Below are positions 5,320-13,641 of a stretch of DNA of 27,941 nucleotides, one piece after another. A program made the translations under genes and the position numbers. The stretch covers positions 1 through 27,941 of the forward strand of contig JBMNOI010000044.1 in assembly GCA_050942995.1 (NCBI GenBank). The letters run 5' to 3'. Below the pieces are notes generated by a model. That model saw nothing but the letters and a program-made list of their open reading frames with translations. It made no database searches and was not told the DNA's origin. Origin of the DNA: JBMNOI01 sp050942995. Lineage in GTDB: Bacteria > Chloroflexota > Anaerolineae > UBA1429. Position 1 is the first letter of the stretch, and every line of letters begins with the position of its first letter.

Positions 5320-7992
5320 TCAGGACAGGCTCTCCAGCCGTTCCTGCAGACGGGCGCGCCGATCCTTATACTCGGCCAGCTTGTCGCGCTCTTTTTGCAC
5401 CACCGCCGCCGGGGCCTTGCCGGTAAACCCGGGGTTGCTCAACAGCTTCTCGGTGCGGGCGATCTCACGATCCATCGTCGCCAACTCGTCGCTCAAACGC
5501 GCCCGCTCACGATCCAGATCCACCAGCGCCGCCAGAGGCAGATAGCATTCGATGCCGCCGATCACCAGGGTCAGCGCCTGCTGCGGGCGCTCATCCAGCG
5601 TCTCGGCGATGGTCAGCCGCTCGCCGTCGATCCGCGCCAGGAACTGGAGCACGCCCGATTGCTCGCGCAGGAACGCCGTCCGCGCTCCGGCCGAGATAGA
5701 GGCGGCGATACGACGGCCCGGCTCGACGTTGTACTCGGTGCGCACGTTGCGAATGGCGCGAATCAGCTCCATCAGATCGTCCATCGCGGCGATGGACGAT
5801 TCATTCATATCCCCCGCCGTCGGCCACGGCGCCACGATGAGGGCCTCCCCCTGATGGGGCAGATACTGCCAGATGGCCTCACTCACAAAGGGCATATAGG
5901 GATGCAACAACTTAAGGCAGCCATCCAGCACGTACACCAGCACCCGTCGCGCCGCATCGGCCGCCGCCTGATCGTCTCCCTGGAAGCGGACCTTGGTCAT
6001 CTCGATGTACCAGTCGCAGTATTCGCCCCAGATAAAGTCATAGATCTGCCGGCCGGCCTCGCCGAACATGTAGCCATCCAGCAGGCGGTTCGTCTCGGCC
6101 ACCAGCCGGTGGTAGCGGCTGACGATCCAGCGGTCGGCGATATCGTCCAGCGTCGCCGGATCGATGATTCCATCAGGCACAAACCCGGCCGCCCGCTCTC
6201 CCAGGTTGCCCAGTACGAACCGCGACGCCTGCCAGATCTTGTTGGCAAAGTTGCGATTGGCCTCCACCCGCGAGGGAGAGAGCCTCATGTCATTGCCGGG
6301 CGTCGAGCCGGTGAGCAGCGTAAAGCGCAACGGGTCCTGTCCATATTCGTCGATCATGAACAGCGGATCGTAACGCCATGCGTCAGACATGGACTTGCTG
6401 ATCTTTTTGCCCTCTTCGTTGCGCACCAATCCATGCAGATAGACCACGCTGAACGGCTCCTGCCCGGTAAAGTGCAGGCCGAACATGATCATGCGCGCCA
6501 CCCAGAAAAAGATAATGTCGTACGCCGTCTCGAGCACCGTGGTCGGGTAGAAATAGGCCAGATCCTCCGTCTCATCGGGCCAGCCCAGCGTCGAGAAGGG
6601 CCACAGGCCGGAAGAGAACCAGGTATCCAGCACATCCTCATCCTGGCGGATGTTCTTGCTGCCACAATGGCTACAGGCATCGGGATCGGTGCGGGCGCAG
6701 GTCTCCTCGCCACAGTCATCGCAATACCACACCGGGATGCGATGCCCCCACCAGAGCTGCCGCGAGATGCACCAGTCATGGATGTTCTCCATCCATTCAT
6801 AGTAGATCTTGGTAAACCGCTCCGGGATGATGCGGATGCGCCCCTCACGCACCGCCGCGATGGCCGGCTCGGCCAGCGGCTTCATACGCAGAAACCACTG
6901 TGTCGAGATGCGCGGCTCGACGATGGTGGCACAACGCTGGCACTGGCCCACGGCATGGCGATAGTCCTCCACCTTGACCAGGTCGCCCATCGCCTCGATA
7001 TCGGCCACCAGGTTTTTGCGACATTCGAAACGATCCTGTCCCTGATAAGGACCCGCCTCGGCGTTCATCGTCATGTCGTCGTTCATCACATTAATGGCCG
7101 GCAGATTATGCCGCCGGCCGATGGCATAGTCGGTGGGGTCGTGGGCCGGCGTCACCTTGACCGCGCCGGTGCCAAAGGCCGGATCCACCGCATCATCGGC
7201 CACGATGGGGATCAATCGCCCCAACACGGGCAACCGCACCGATTTGCCGATCATGTCGCGATAGCGCTCATCATCGGGATGCACCGCCACCGCAGTATCG
7301 CCCAGGATGGTCTCCGGACGGGTGGTGGCCACCGTGATGGACGCCGAGCGATCCTCAGTCCAGTAGCGAACGTACCAGAGATGGCTGTCGCGCTCCTCGT
7401 GATCCACCTCCAGGTCAGAGATGGCCGTACCGCAGCGCGGGCACCAGTTCACCAGATAGGCCCCACGGTAGATGAGATCCTCTTCGTACAGGCGCACGAA
7501 CGCCTCACGCACAGCGCGCGACAGCCCCTCATCCATCGTAAAGCGCTCGCGCTCCCAATCACACGACACGCCCAACCGACGGTGCTGCTCGGTGATACGC
7601 TGATGATAGATCTCTTTCCACTCCCACACGCGCTCCAGAAACGCCTCGCGCCCCAGGTCGTGACGCGAGATGCCCTCCTCAGCCAGCTCGCGTTCCACCA
7701 CGTTCTGCGTGGCGATGCCGGCGTGGTCGGTGCCGGGCACCCACAGGGTGGGACGCCCCGTCATGCGCTGGTGACGGATCATGGCGTCTTCGATAGAGGA
7801 GACGATGGCATGGCCCAGATGCAACGCGCCGGTGACGTTGGGGGGCGGCATCGAAATCACGAACGGTTTCTGTTCGGGATCGATGCGCGGCTTGAAATAC
7901 CCCTGCGCCTCCCACCAATCGTACAGCGGTTGCTCGATCTCTTGCGGGTTGTAGGCCCTGGCCATTTCTTCAGGCAGTGGTGCTTTGGTCAT
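5320..7992 (-). CDS. valS: Valyl-tRNA synthetase
   Basis: This 890-aa class I synthetase charges tRNA-Val in the cytoplasm. The HIGH signature is HLGH (residues 58-61) after PPPNVTGAL, and the KMSKS loop is KISKS (530-534). Between them lie the CP1 editing insertion, containing TTRPETILGDTAVAVHP, and a zinc-ribbon-like CxxC pair (CDDCGEE with CSHCGSK). The anticodon-binding domain follows, and the C-terminal coiled-coil arm is LVDLDRERARLSDELATMD. The length is normal for bacterial ValRS. The start at 7992 follows GAGGAGG eight bases upstream; the longer frame runs into the leader and is rejected. Expression is governed by the T-box riboswitch upstream. Confidence 0.98.
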   Translation of the reverse strand: MTKAPLPEEMARAYNPQEIEQPLYDWWEAQGYFKPRIDPEQKPFVISMPPPNVTGALHLGHAIVSSIEDAMIRHQRMTGRPTLWVPGTDHAGIATQNVVERELAEEGISRHDLGREAFLERVWEWKEIYHQRITEQHRRLGVSCDWERERFTMDEGLSRAVREAFVRLYEEDLIYRGAYLVNWCPRCGTAISDLEVDHEERDSHLWYVRYWTEDRSASITVATTRPETILGDTAVAVHPDDERYRDMIGKSVRLPVLGRLIPIVADDAVDPAFGTGAVKVTPAHDPTDYAIGRRHNLPAINVMNDDMTMNAEAGPYQGQDRFECRKNLVADIEAMGDLVKVEDYRHAVGQCQRCATIVEPRISTQWFLRMKPLAEPAIAAVREGRIRIIPERFTKIYYEWMENIHDWCISRQLWWGHRIPVWYCDDCGEETCARTDPDACSHCGSKNIRQDEDVLDTWFSSGLWPFSTLGWPDETEDLAYFYPTTVLETAYDIIFFWVARMIMFGLHFTGQEPFSVVYLHGLVRNEEGKKISKSMSDAWRYDPLFMIDEYGQDPLRFTLLTGSTPGNDMRLSPSRVEANRNFANKIWQASRFVLGNLGERAAGFVPDGIIDPATLDDIADRWIVSRYHRLVAETNRLLDGYMFGEAGRQIYDFIWGEYCDWYIEMTKVRFQGDDQAAADAARRVLVYVLDGCLKLLHPYMPFVSEAIWQYLPHQGEALIVAPWPTAGDMNESSIAAMDDLMELIRAIRNVRTEYNVEPGRRIAASISAGARTAFLREQSGVLQFLARIDGERLTIAETLDERPQQALTLVIGGIECYLPLAALVDLDRERARLSDELATMDREIARTEKLLSNPGFTGKAPAAVVQKERDKLAEYKDRRARLQERLESLS

Positions 7993-8090
7993 CTCATCAA
8001 CCTCCTCTATCGATCGTATCCTGCAACATCCCGGCGGCTCGATCTTGTGCCGCCCACGCGTCTCGCTATCCTGCCGCAACGTCGGCAAAT

Positions 8091-8126
8091 AAAAAACCCT
8101 TTCGCCACCTACCGGAGACGAAAGGG
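8091..8126 (-). terminator. T-box terminator of valS
   Basis: An 8-bp stem CCCTTTCG/CGAAAGGG (8119-8126 with 8097-8104) is followed on the minus strand by TTTTTT (8091-8096). It is mutually exclusive with the antiterminator containing the T-box sequence. Confidence 0.93.
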
Positions 8127-8453
8127 ATCCTTCCGCGGTACCACTCCGCTTCAGCAATCGACGACCATGTCATCGACCGCCACGCTCAACAGGGGCACCC
8201 TCGATCCCCCTTGCCCTGTACGGCAAGAGCGTTCGGGTGCTGCCCCAGGCGCGGTAACGGGCGCATCCCGGATGAGCCTACTCTCGTTCAACCCATCGAC
8301 TCACAGGCGACCCTTCGGCCGTGTGCGCTGCGAGGGACTTGCAGCCGGTGATCCCTCTTCTCTGTCAGCCACCCGCGCCCGATGGGCGCACGGCCTACTT
8401 CCTCCTGATCTCCGTCTGTTATCTATTCAGGGTGAGCGTCACGCCCACCATTG
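8091..8453 (-). promoter_or_regulatory. T-box riboswitch of valS (specifier GUC)
   Basis: The leader runs from about 8453 to the intrinsic terminator. Stem I has lower helix CAGG/CCTG and upper helix GGCCGTG/CACGGCC, enclosing a specifier loop with GUC at 8309-8311 followed by a purine, i.e. valine. The distal part carries AGAGA and an apical hairpin (GAGGGA/TCCCTC). The T-box sequence GGAGTGGTACCGCG is at 8134-8147; its UGGU bulge pairs with the ACCA end of uncharged tRNA. The competing terminator is CCCTTTCG/CGAAAGGG plus six T. Uncharged tRNA-Val should favour the antiterminator and switch valS on. At about 360 nt it is on the long side, with an extra large GC-rich stem between stem I and the T-box (GGGGCA...TGCCCC). 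Confidence 0.95.
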
Positions 8454-8458
8454 CTTCG

Positions 8459-8487
8459 ATGGTAACATAAACCGGAGCGAATGTCAA
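8459..8487 (-). promoter_or_regulatory. Promoter of valS
   Basis: A minus-strand -35 TTGACA (8482-8487) and -10 TACCAT (8459-8464) with a 17-base spacer place the transcript start near 8452, right at the 5' end of the T-box leader. Confidence 0.7.
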
Positions 8488-8523
8488 TAAACGAGGACAA
8501 GCGCACCCGACACGGAATAAGAA

Positions 8524-8552
8524 TGCCCGACAAGCCACACGCCTGTCGGGCA
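8524..8552 (-). terminator. Terminator after the activase gene
   Basis: A 9-bp perfect stem TGCCCGACA/TGTCGGGCA with an 11-base loop is followed on the minus strand by TTCTTATT. It lies between the activase stop (8608) and the valS promoter. Confidence 0.72.
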
Positions 8553-8607
8553 CTCGATGCGCTATGAGGTTGCCAGAGCACGCGGGCGGGCCGACGTCCG
8601 CCCTACC

Positions 8608-9510
8608 CTACCCGTGGCGCACGGTGATGCCCGCATGGCGCGCCACATCGGCCAGGGCGTCCATCCGTTCCCGTGAAGGCGTCTTGAGCTCGCGAGCCCC
8701 ATAGTCTCTGCCCAGACCGACATACTTGCTCGTCGCCATAGGATGAAAGGGCAACAGCTCGTAACAGAGCAAAGCCGGCAGCTCGGCGGCAAAGCGGGCA
8801 ATGGCGGCGATCTCATCGGGCGCATCGTTCACGCCGGGGACGACCGGGGTACGCACAATGAGCGGCTTGTCCTGTTCGCCCAGTCGCCTCGCATTGGCCA
8901 GAATGCGCTCGTTGGGCACGCCCGTGTACTCGCGGTGGCGCTCTGAATCCAGGAGCTTGACATCCATCATCACCAGATCGGTCACCGGCAGAATGGCCTC
9001 GATCCGTTCCCACGGAAAATTGGCCGCCGTCTCGATGGCGGTATGCAACCCCTCCTGCCGACAACGCTCGAGGATGGCATAACTGAACTCGAACTGTAAC
9101 AGGGGTTCGCCCCCCGAAAGCGTCACGCCACCGCCGGATGTATCATAGAACGGCTTGTCGCGCAGCACCTCCTCGACCACCTGCTCCACCGTCTTGAATT
9201 GGCCCATGAGCACCAGAGCCTGGGCGTAACAAGTCTCGACGCAGACGCCGCACGCCCGGCACAGCTCGCGATGAAAGACGCGCTCACCGCCCTCCATCGC
9301 ATGCGCGCCGTTCACGCAACGCTCAAAGCAGGCGCCGCACCCGATACAGCGCTCCAGAAAGAGTTGCAACTCGGGTTTGACAGAGATAGTCTCTGGATTG
9401 TGACACCAGAAGCAATGCAGATTACATCCCTTGAGAAACACGGTGGTCCGAATTCCGGGGCCATCATGGATGGAGAACCGTTGAATATCGGTCACGAGAC
9501 CTTTTAGCAT
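8608..9510 (-). CDS. Glycyl radical enzyme activating enzyme (radical SAM)
   Basis: This 300-aa activase uses S-adenosylmethionine and a 4Fe-4S cluster to place the glycyl radical on its partner enzyme. The radical SAM triad C29-x3-C33-x2-C36 is in KGCNLHCFWCHNPE. An inserted ferredoxin-like domain holds two further cluster motifs, C55-C58-C61-C65 and C84-C87-C90-C94; pyruvate formate-lyase activase lacks these, while activases of dehydratase and decarboxylase-type enzymes have them. The SAM-binding GGEPLLQ follows at about residue 133. The start at 9510 is the first ATG (MLKGLVTDIQRFSIHDGPG), preceded by GGGGTGATTGC. It is the second gene after the glycyl radical enzyme, with a hairpin between. 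Oxygen-sensitive chemistry implies anaerobic growth. Confidence 0.95.
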   Translation of the reverse strand: MLKGLVTDIQRFSIHDGPGIRTTVFLKGCNLHCFWCHNPETISVKPELQLFLERCIGCGACFERCVNGAHAMEGGERVFHRELCRACGVCVETCYAQALVLMGQFKTVEQVVEEVLRDKPFYDTSGGGVTLSGGEPLLQFEFSYAILERCRQEGLHTAIETAANFPWERIEAILPVTDLVMMDVKLLDSERHREYTGVPNERILANARRLGEQDKPLIVRTPVVPGVNDAPDEIAAIARFAAELPALLCYELLPFHPMATSKYVGLGRDYGARELKTPSRERMDALADVARHAGITVRHG

Positions 9511-9557
9511 GCAATCACCCCGCTGGATTGATTTGGCGTGGCCACGATAAGAGTCAG

Positions 9558-9587
9558 GAGATGGGATCTTTTACGAGATCCCATCTC
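9558..9587 (-). terminator. Intercistronic 12-bp hairpin between the glycyl radical enzyme and activase genes
   Basis: GAGATGGGATCT and AGATCCCATCTC form a perfect 12-bp stem with a six-base loop, 20 bases past the enzyme stop and before the activase start. No T-run follows, so it probably limits read-through or protects the upstream mRNA, giving more enzyme than activase. Confidence 0.65.
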
Positions 9588-9606
9588 TGCCCCGGCCGCC
9601 CGGTGA

Positions 9607-11850
9607 TCATGATTCGGCCAGAATCCGATCCACGATGGGCTGGCGGTACTCTCTGGACAGCGAACGGAAGTAGGCGCTATAGCCCGTCACGCGGATCATC
9701 AGATCCGGATGTCGGTTCGGATCCTCGTGCGCCTCGATCACCTGCTCCTTCGAGAGCACATTCATATTGATGAGCGTACCGCCCATCTCGTTGTGGGCCA
9801 TGATAAAGGCCTCCAACGCGTCGACCCCACCGATGCTGCGGACCAGCTTCTGGTCCAGTTCGATCTGCAACGGCGTGGTGTTGCCATAGCCCGGCTGAAC
9901 CATGGCCACGGCATTGGCCTTGGCGGTGATGGCCACGCTCCCCCCCGGCAAGAACCCGGGATCGGGATCGGCGCTGTGCGAGATCGGAGTCCAGGCTTTG
10001 CGCCCGTTGGGCGTGGCCGGCACCCGTTTGCCAAACACGTTGGTGCTGCCGTGGGAAAAGAGGCCGGGCAGGCAGCGCCACCCATCTTTGGTGGGCATCC
10101 CCGCGACCAGATCGGACCAGAGTCGGGCGATGCGCTGCGCCCATTTATCGCCGATCGTATCGCCGGCGCCGAAACGCCCCACACTGTTGAGCATCATACG
10201 CACATTCTCGGCATCCTCGAAATCGTTCCGCAGATGCTGCATCAGTTCGTCCCACGTCAGCCGCCCCTCGTTCACCACCCGCTGCTCGATCGCGGCAAAG
10301 GAATCGGCCACAGTCGCCAACCCCAGCCCGTCGATGGCCAGATTCACGATATCCACTCCGCCCCGCGAGGCATCCAGGCCACGCTCGATCGAGCCATGAC
10401 AGAACAGATTCAGAACGATCTCGGGCCAGTTATCCGCCTGGCGCTGCATGTGGATGTCCTTGCCCTCTTTGACCGTATCCACCGCGATCTTGAGATGCTC
10501 CACGTAGCGTCGCCACAGCTCGTCCATGGTGCGCGGCGCACCGGCATCGGCCATCATCTCATCCAGAGCGATCAGCATGGGCGTGATGAGGCACACGCGG
10601 GTCACATCCTGCAGGGCGTATTCGATCCCGGGCAGGGCCGTCCAGTTACAGCCCGTCTTGTAGCGCATACGCGCCAGTTCGACGGGGAACCCGTTCCGAG
10701 CAAAGCCCTCGTCCAGCCCCTTGGAGCAGGCGAACGATACGCCCGTGCCATCCTCGATGATATACTCAATCGCCTTGCGCAACAGCGAGCGATCCATGCC
10801 ATCCCATACGCGCAGAGCGATATTCGAGGGGATGCGCAGCAGGTGCATGGCGTCGAGGATCAGAAAAGAGACGGGGTTGGTGCGATCCCGTCCGTCCGGC
10901 GCCTGCCCGCCGATCTGTGAATAGTGCGGGTCGTTAAAGAACATGGAGGCGATATGCCACACGACCGACTCGTCGGTCTCGCGGCCGGCGGCGATGTCAG
11001 CCTCGTAATAGGGGAGCAGCAATTCGTCCAGTTGATCCATCGCCCCGCCCAGCCCCCACATGCGATCCACCGACTGCATCCAGACCAGGAACTGACAGGC
11101 TTCACGCAGCGTGCGCGGCGGGTTCTCGATGAGCCACTCGTTCGTCTCGGCAATCGCTTCCAGATTCTCGCGCAGCTCCGGCCGCTCTTCCGCGGCCGCC
11201 ATCTTGCGGGCGAGATCGACATGGCGGCGGATCCACGTCTGGATGCCCAGCACCAGATCCTCCTCGCCGTCATAGAACGAGGTGTCGAGAGGTCGGTTCA
11301 ATTCGCGATAACGGCGAATTTTCGCCAGCAAGCCTCCCCAGCCCAGTTCGAGGCCAATACGCATATCGGGAGCCAGATGGTTGGCGGCGCCGATGCCCGG
11401 GCTGTAGATGTTGTACTTTTTGTGCAGCGGATACAGATGGCGCGGGCGGTCTTCGGGCTTCCAGCTCCTGGGATAATCGGCCTCTAGCTCATCTTCCGTC
11501 TCGTCATCGACCGGTCGGGGCCACTTACCCCCCGCCACACCCGGGATCTGCTTCATCACCCAGGCGCCCGCCATGGAGCTCATGGGATAGATGTAGACGG
11601 GATGGACCTCGAGCCACCGACGAAAATTGCGGCCGATGCCACGAATGCCCCAGACACCGCCGGAGGGGTGGTTGGGAATCGGCTCGAACGGGATCTTTGC
11701 CGACCACGGGATATACCCATGGTCATCGGTATCGAAATAGCCCCCCGTCTCGATCTTGATATCGGTATGCGCGTTCTTGACGTGGCGCAACATCTCGATC
11801 CGGTCCCGATAGCTCAACCGTAACGCCTCTTGCGTACGCGCGATGGCCAT
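9607..11850 (-). CDS. Glycyl radical enzyme of unassigned function (PFL-like)
   Basis: This 747-aa protein has the two hallmarks of the family: the C-terminal glycyl radical loop RVTGYSAYF with Gly723, and a mid-protein active-site Cys, probably Cys401, in YKTGCNWTALPG. Dehydratases and C-N or C-S lyases of the family normally read GCVE, where the Glu two residues after Cys is catalytic. Here that position is Trp403. Pyruvate formate-lyase has a Cys-Cys pair, also absent. The reaction therefore cannot be assigned from known motifs. The N-terminal part is rich in aromatic and Gly residues (GGYFDTDDHGYIPW). The start at 11850 follows AAAGGAGG six bases upstream; the longer frame is rejected. 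Its activase is next downstream. No microcompartment shell or transporter genes lie beside it. Confidence 0.93.
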   Translation of the reverse strand: MAIARTQEALRLSYRDRIEMLRHVKNAHTDIKIETGGYFDTDDHGYIPWSAKIPFEPIPNHPSGGVWGIRGIGRNFRRWLEVHPVYIYPMSSMAGAWVMKQIPGVAGGKWPRPVDDETEDELEADYPRSWKPEDRPRHLYPLHKKYNIYSPGIGAANHLAPDMRIGLELGWGGLLAKIRRYRELNRPLDTSFYDGEEDLVLGIQTWIRRHVDLARKMAAAEERPELRENLEAIAETNEWLIENPPRTLREACQFLVWMQSVDRMWGLGGAMDQLDELLLPYYEADIAAGRETDESVVWHIASMFFNDPHYSQIGGQAPDGRDRTNPVSFLILDAMHLLRIPSNIALRVWDGMDRSLLRKAIEYIIEDGTGVSFACSKGLDEGFARNGFPVELARMRYKTGCNWTALPGIEYALQDVTRVCLITPMLIALDEMMADAGAPRTMDELWRRYVEHLKIAVDTVKEGKDIHMQRQADNWPEIVLNLFCHGSIERGLDASRGGVDIVNLAIDGLGLATVADSFAAIEQRVVNEGRLTWDELMQHLRNDFEDAENVRMMLNSVGRFGAGDTIGDKWAQRIARLWSDLVAGMPTKDGWRCLPGLFSHGSTNVFGKRVPATPNGRKAWTPISHSADPDPGFLPGGSVAITAKANAVAMVQPGYGNTTPLQIELDQKLVRSIGGVDALEAFIMAHNEMGGTLINMNVLSKEQVIEAHEDPNRHPDLMIRVTGYSAYFRSLSREYRQPIVDRILAES

Positions 11851-11944
11851 TCCAAGCCTCCTTTGTCCCTTGTTGCCGTTGGAGATGGTTTGCAGCCCGC
11901 GATGCAATGGCAGAGTCGGGTATTGTTCAATGTGTATGATTCTG

Positions 11945-11973
11945 ATTCTATCGCAGAGGGTGGGCTCAAGCAA
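11945..11973 (-). promoter_or_regulatory. Promoter of the glycyl radical enzyme operon
   Basis: A minus-strand -35 TTGCTT (11968-11973) and -10 TAGAAT (11945-11950) have a 17-base spacer. The untranslated leader would be about 90 bases. Confidence 0.5.
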
Positions 11974-12004
11974 GCGCCCGGATCCCCGGTGCGCCTGTTC
12001 GAGC

Positions 12005-12469
12005 TCAGCGAAGGTCCTGCACGCCCACCAGGATCGCCGACCGGGGACAATAACGCCCTATCTGATCCAGAAAAAGGGTGCGATTTGCCTCGACATATGA
12101 GGGCAACCCATCGCAGCTCTCCGGAGCGTTGGCGACCATAGCGACATCTTCCGGGTCGAGATGCCAGTTCCAGGGCGCATTATGTCCGGCCAGCCCGGGA
12201 CCACGTACAATGCGCCCGCTGGGGAACGTCCCCGACACCTCACCATAGTAGACATCCAGGATCTGCTCGATCGTTTCGGGGTTCGTCACCCAAATGCGAA
12301 AACGCTCATCGGCCACATCAAAAGTGGCCAGAACACCGCCCAGCAGCTCCGTCGGATCCGCCCCGGCATCCGGAGCGGGCTCGGCCGCCAGCGCGCACGC
12401 CTGCAACAAGAATACGGCACACAGTGCCGATAATCTGAAAAAAGCCCGGAATAGAGTCACTCGTACCAT
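12005..12469 (-). CDS. BP74-like domain lipoprotein
   Basis: This 154-aa protein has a lipoprotein signal: basic N-terminus, hydrophobic core and lipobox LLQAC with Cys25. The mature part (about residues 48-154) resembles the N-terminal domain of Dictyostelium BP74. Shared features are a beta-strand start (FDVADERFRIWVTNPETIEQ), a central G-R-I pattern, then NAPWNWHLDPEDV, and a closing segment with Cys residues (ESCDGLPSYVE, RYCPRSAIL). The domain is of unclear biochemical function in bacteria. ATG at 12469 is preferred over a GTG at 12475 because GGAG lies eight bases before the ATG. It should sit on the outside of the cytoplasmic membrane. The family match is from recalled sequence pattern, not a search. 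Confidence 0.8.
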   Translation of the reverse strand: MVRVTLFRAFFRLSALCAVFLLQACALAAEPAPDAGADPTELLGGVLATFDVADERFRIWVTNPETIEQILDVYYGEVSGTFPSGRIVRGPGLAGHNAPWNWHLDPEDVAMVANAPESCDGLPSYVEANRTLFLDQIGRYCPRSAILVGVQDLR

Positions 12470-12586
12470 TCTCACCTCTCCTGCTCCAGGCCAGGCAGTT
12501 CATCGCTCGGTGCGAATGATCGGGCGTCATCGTTCGTTCGAGACAAGATCCGGCGCGATGTACCGTAGAATACTCGTTCCTTTATG

Positions 12587-12615
12587 ATTATAACGCGTTT
12601 ATCCACCAACCCCAA
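12587..12615 (-). promoter_or_regulatory. Promoter of the BP74-like lipoprotein gene
   Basis: There is a perfect -10 TATAAT (12587-12592) on the minus strand and a weak -35 TTGGGG (12610-12615) with a 17-base spacer, giving a leader of about 110 bases. Confidence 0.6.
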
Positions 12616-12686
12616 GCCACGGCAAAAGAACGCGACTTGTGACCACTCATTGGCATACCGCCGCCCTCGCTACCATGCGCAATCAC

Positions 12687-12715
12687 TTGAAAGCGACTTT
12701 GATATGTGATATAGT
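12687..12715 (+). promoter_or_regulatory. Promoter of the three-gene envelope operon
   Basis: -35 TTGAAA (12687-12692) and -10 TATAGT (12710-12715), one mismatch each, have a 17-base spacer. This is one of the best sigma-70-type promoters in the window. Confidence 0.75.
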
Positions 12716-12721
12716 GTTATT

Positions 12722-12970
12722 GTACATCTCTACATTAAGTTTAACCCAAAGTTGGCCGTCTGGGTTCATCCCGATCTTCTTCTGAATTGCCCCCACCACG
12801 CAGTATCTCTTTTTGCCCCACCCTTGTCACTCTTTGACCTATCATTGTGGCGCGTTGCCCCTGTCCTGTCGGATGCCGTCTCATGGTGTTTGCAGGCGGT
12901 GACGCGGGCCAGATATGTCGCCCGATCCCCGGACGGGTAGATCCCGACGATGTTAGGGAAAGGAGGACGT
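12722..12970 (+). other. Long 5' untranslated leader of the envelope operon
   Basis: About 250 bases separate the predicted transcript start from the first start codon. No convincing ORF, known riboswitch or terminator hairpin was seen. Together with the divergent promoter region (12470-12720), this is the longest stretch without a coding call in the window. The leader ends in AAAGGAGG, the ribosome site of the first gene. Confidence 0.45.
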
Positions 12971-13618
12971 ATGTTTTCCCAGAATCCTGCCGGCAGGAAC
13001 AATCTCCCCCCAGATGATCCTCGCCGTGGTAATCGCGATCCGATGGGGCGCCAGCAGACGACCGGCGTTCGCCCGGCACGCGATGGCGATATCGGCCAGC
13101 ACACGCGACAGGTGGCGAATGAAGCACAACAACGTACCCGACAGGTGACCGAACAGACTCAAGAGCGCGCCAGAGAAATCGTCAGCCAGGCCGAAGAGAC
13201 CGCGCGTTCGACGATCTCGGGACAGAAGCACCGCGCCGCCGAGAGTCTGCATACCGTTGCAGGCGCTCTGCGTCAAACGGGAGAGCGACTTCGCAAAGAG
13301 GATCAGGCCGGCATCGCGCACTATGCGACGCAGGCTGCCGATCAGATCGAAAAGTTCTCGGACAATCTGGATCGTATGACCGTTGATGAGATGGTCGACA
13401 GTGTCGAGCGCTTTGCCCGCGAAAGGCCCGAGATATTCCTGGGCGGAGCGTTGTTGCTCGGCTTGTTCGCAGCACGCTTTCTGAAAAGCTCTTCTCAAGG
13501 CACGCAGGCGCAAGGGTCAGAGCAGAGGCGGGGATACGGGCAACAGCATTCCGCGCGACGCCCGGCCACCGACGAACAGCTGCGTGGTGAAGATCAGAGA
13601 GGTTCTTATCCCGTATAA
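12971..13618 (+). CDS. Amphipathic-helix membrane-anchored protein (ElaB/YqjD-like layout)
   Basis: This 215-aa protein has a disordered Arg/Gln-rich N-terminus (residues 1-45). A long amphipathic region follows, with Gln/Glu/Arg periodicity (RQVANEAQQRTRQVTEQTQERAREI in part), then a segment similar to membrane-associated stress proteins (QIEKFSDNLDRMTVDEMVDS). A single membrane helix lies near residues 157-174 (FLGGALLLGLFAARFL), and the tail is polar. The organisation recalls YqjD/ElaB and similar ribosome- or stress-associated inner-membrane proteins, but the sequence is not clearly one of them. The start at 12971 follows AAAGGAGG with four bases of spacing. It leads an operon with a holin-superfamily III protein and a DUF3618 protein. 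Confidence 0.85.
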   Translation: MFSQNPAGRNNLPPDDPRRGNRDPMGRQQTTGVRPARDGDIGQHTRQVANEAQQRTRQVTEQTQERAREIVSQAEETARSTISGQKHRAAESLHTVAGALRQTGERLRKEDQAGIAHYATQAADQIEKFSDNLDRMTVDEMVDSVERFARERPEIFLGGALLLGLFAARFLKSSSQGTQAQGSEQRRGYGQQHSARRPATDEQLRGEDQRGSYPV

Positions 13619-13641
13619 GAGCCCAATCTCATGGAGGAACC

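Noticed and set aside
5395..8490. Very long open frame on the plus strand opposite valS and its leader
   Set aside because: It is antisense to a certain gene with full ValRS motifs; such frames are common in GC-rich DNA. The protein is rich in His, Arg and Gln without domain pattern and has no ribosome site.
9709..10920. Plus-strand frame opposite the glycyl radical enzyme
   Set aside because: It is antisense to a well-supported gene and has no ribosome site.
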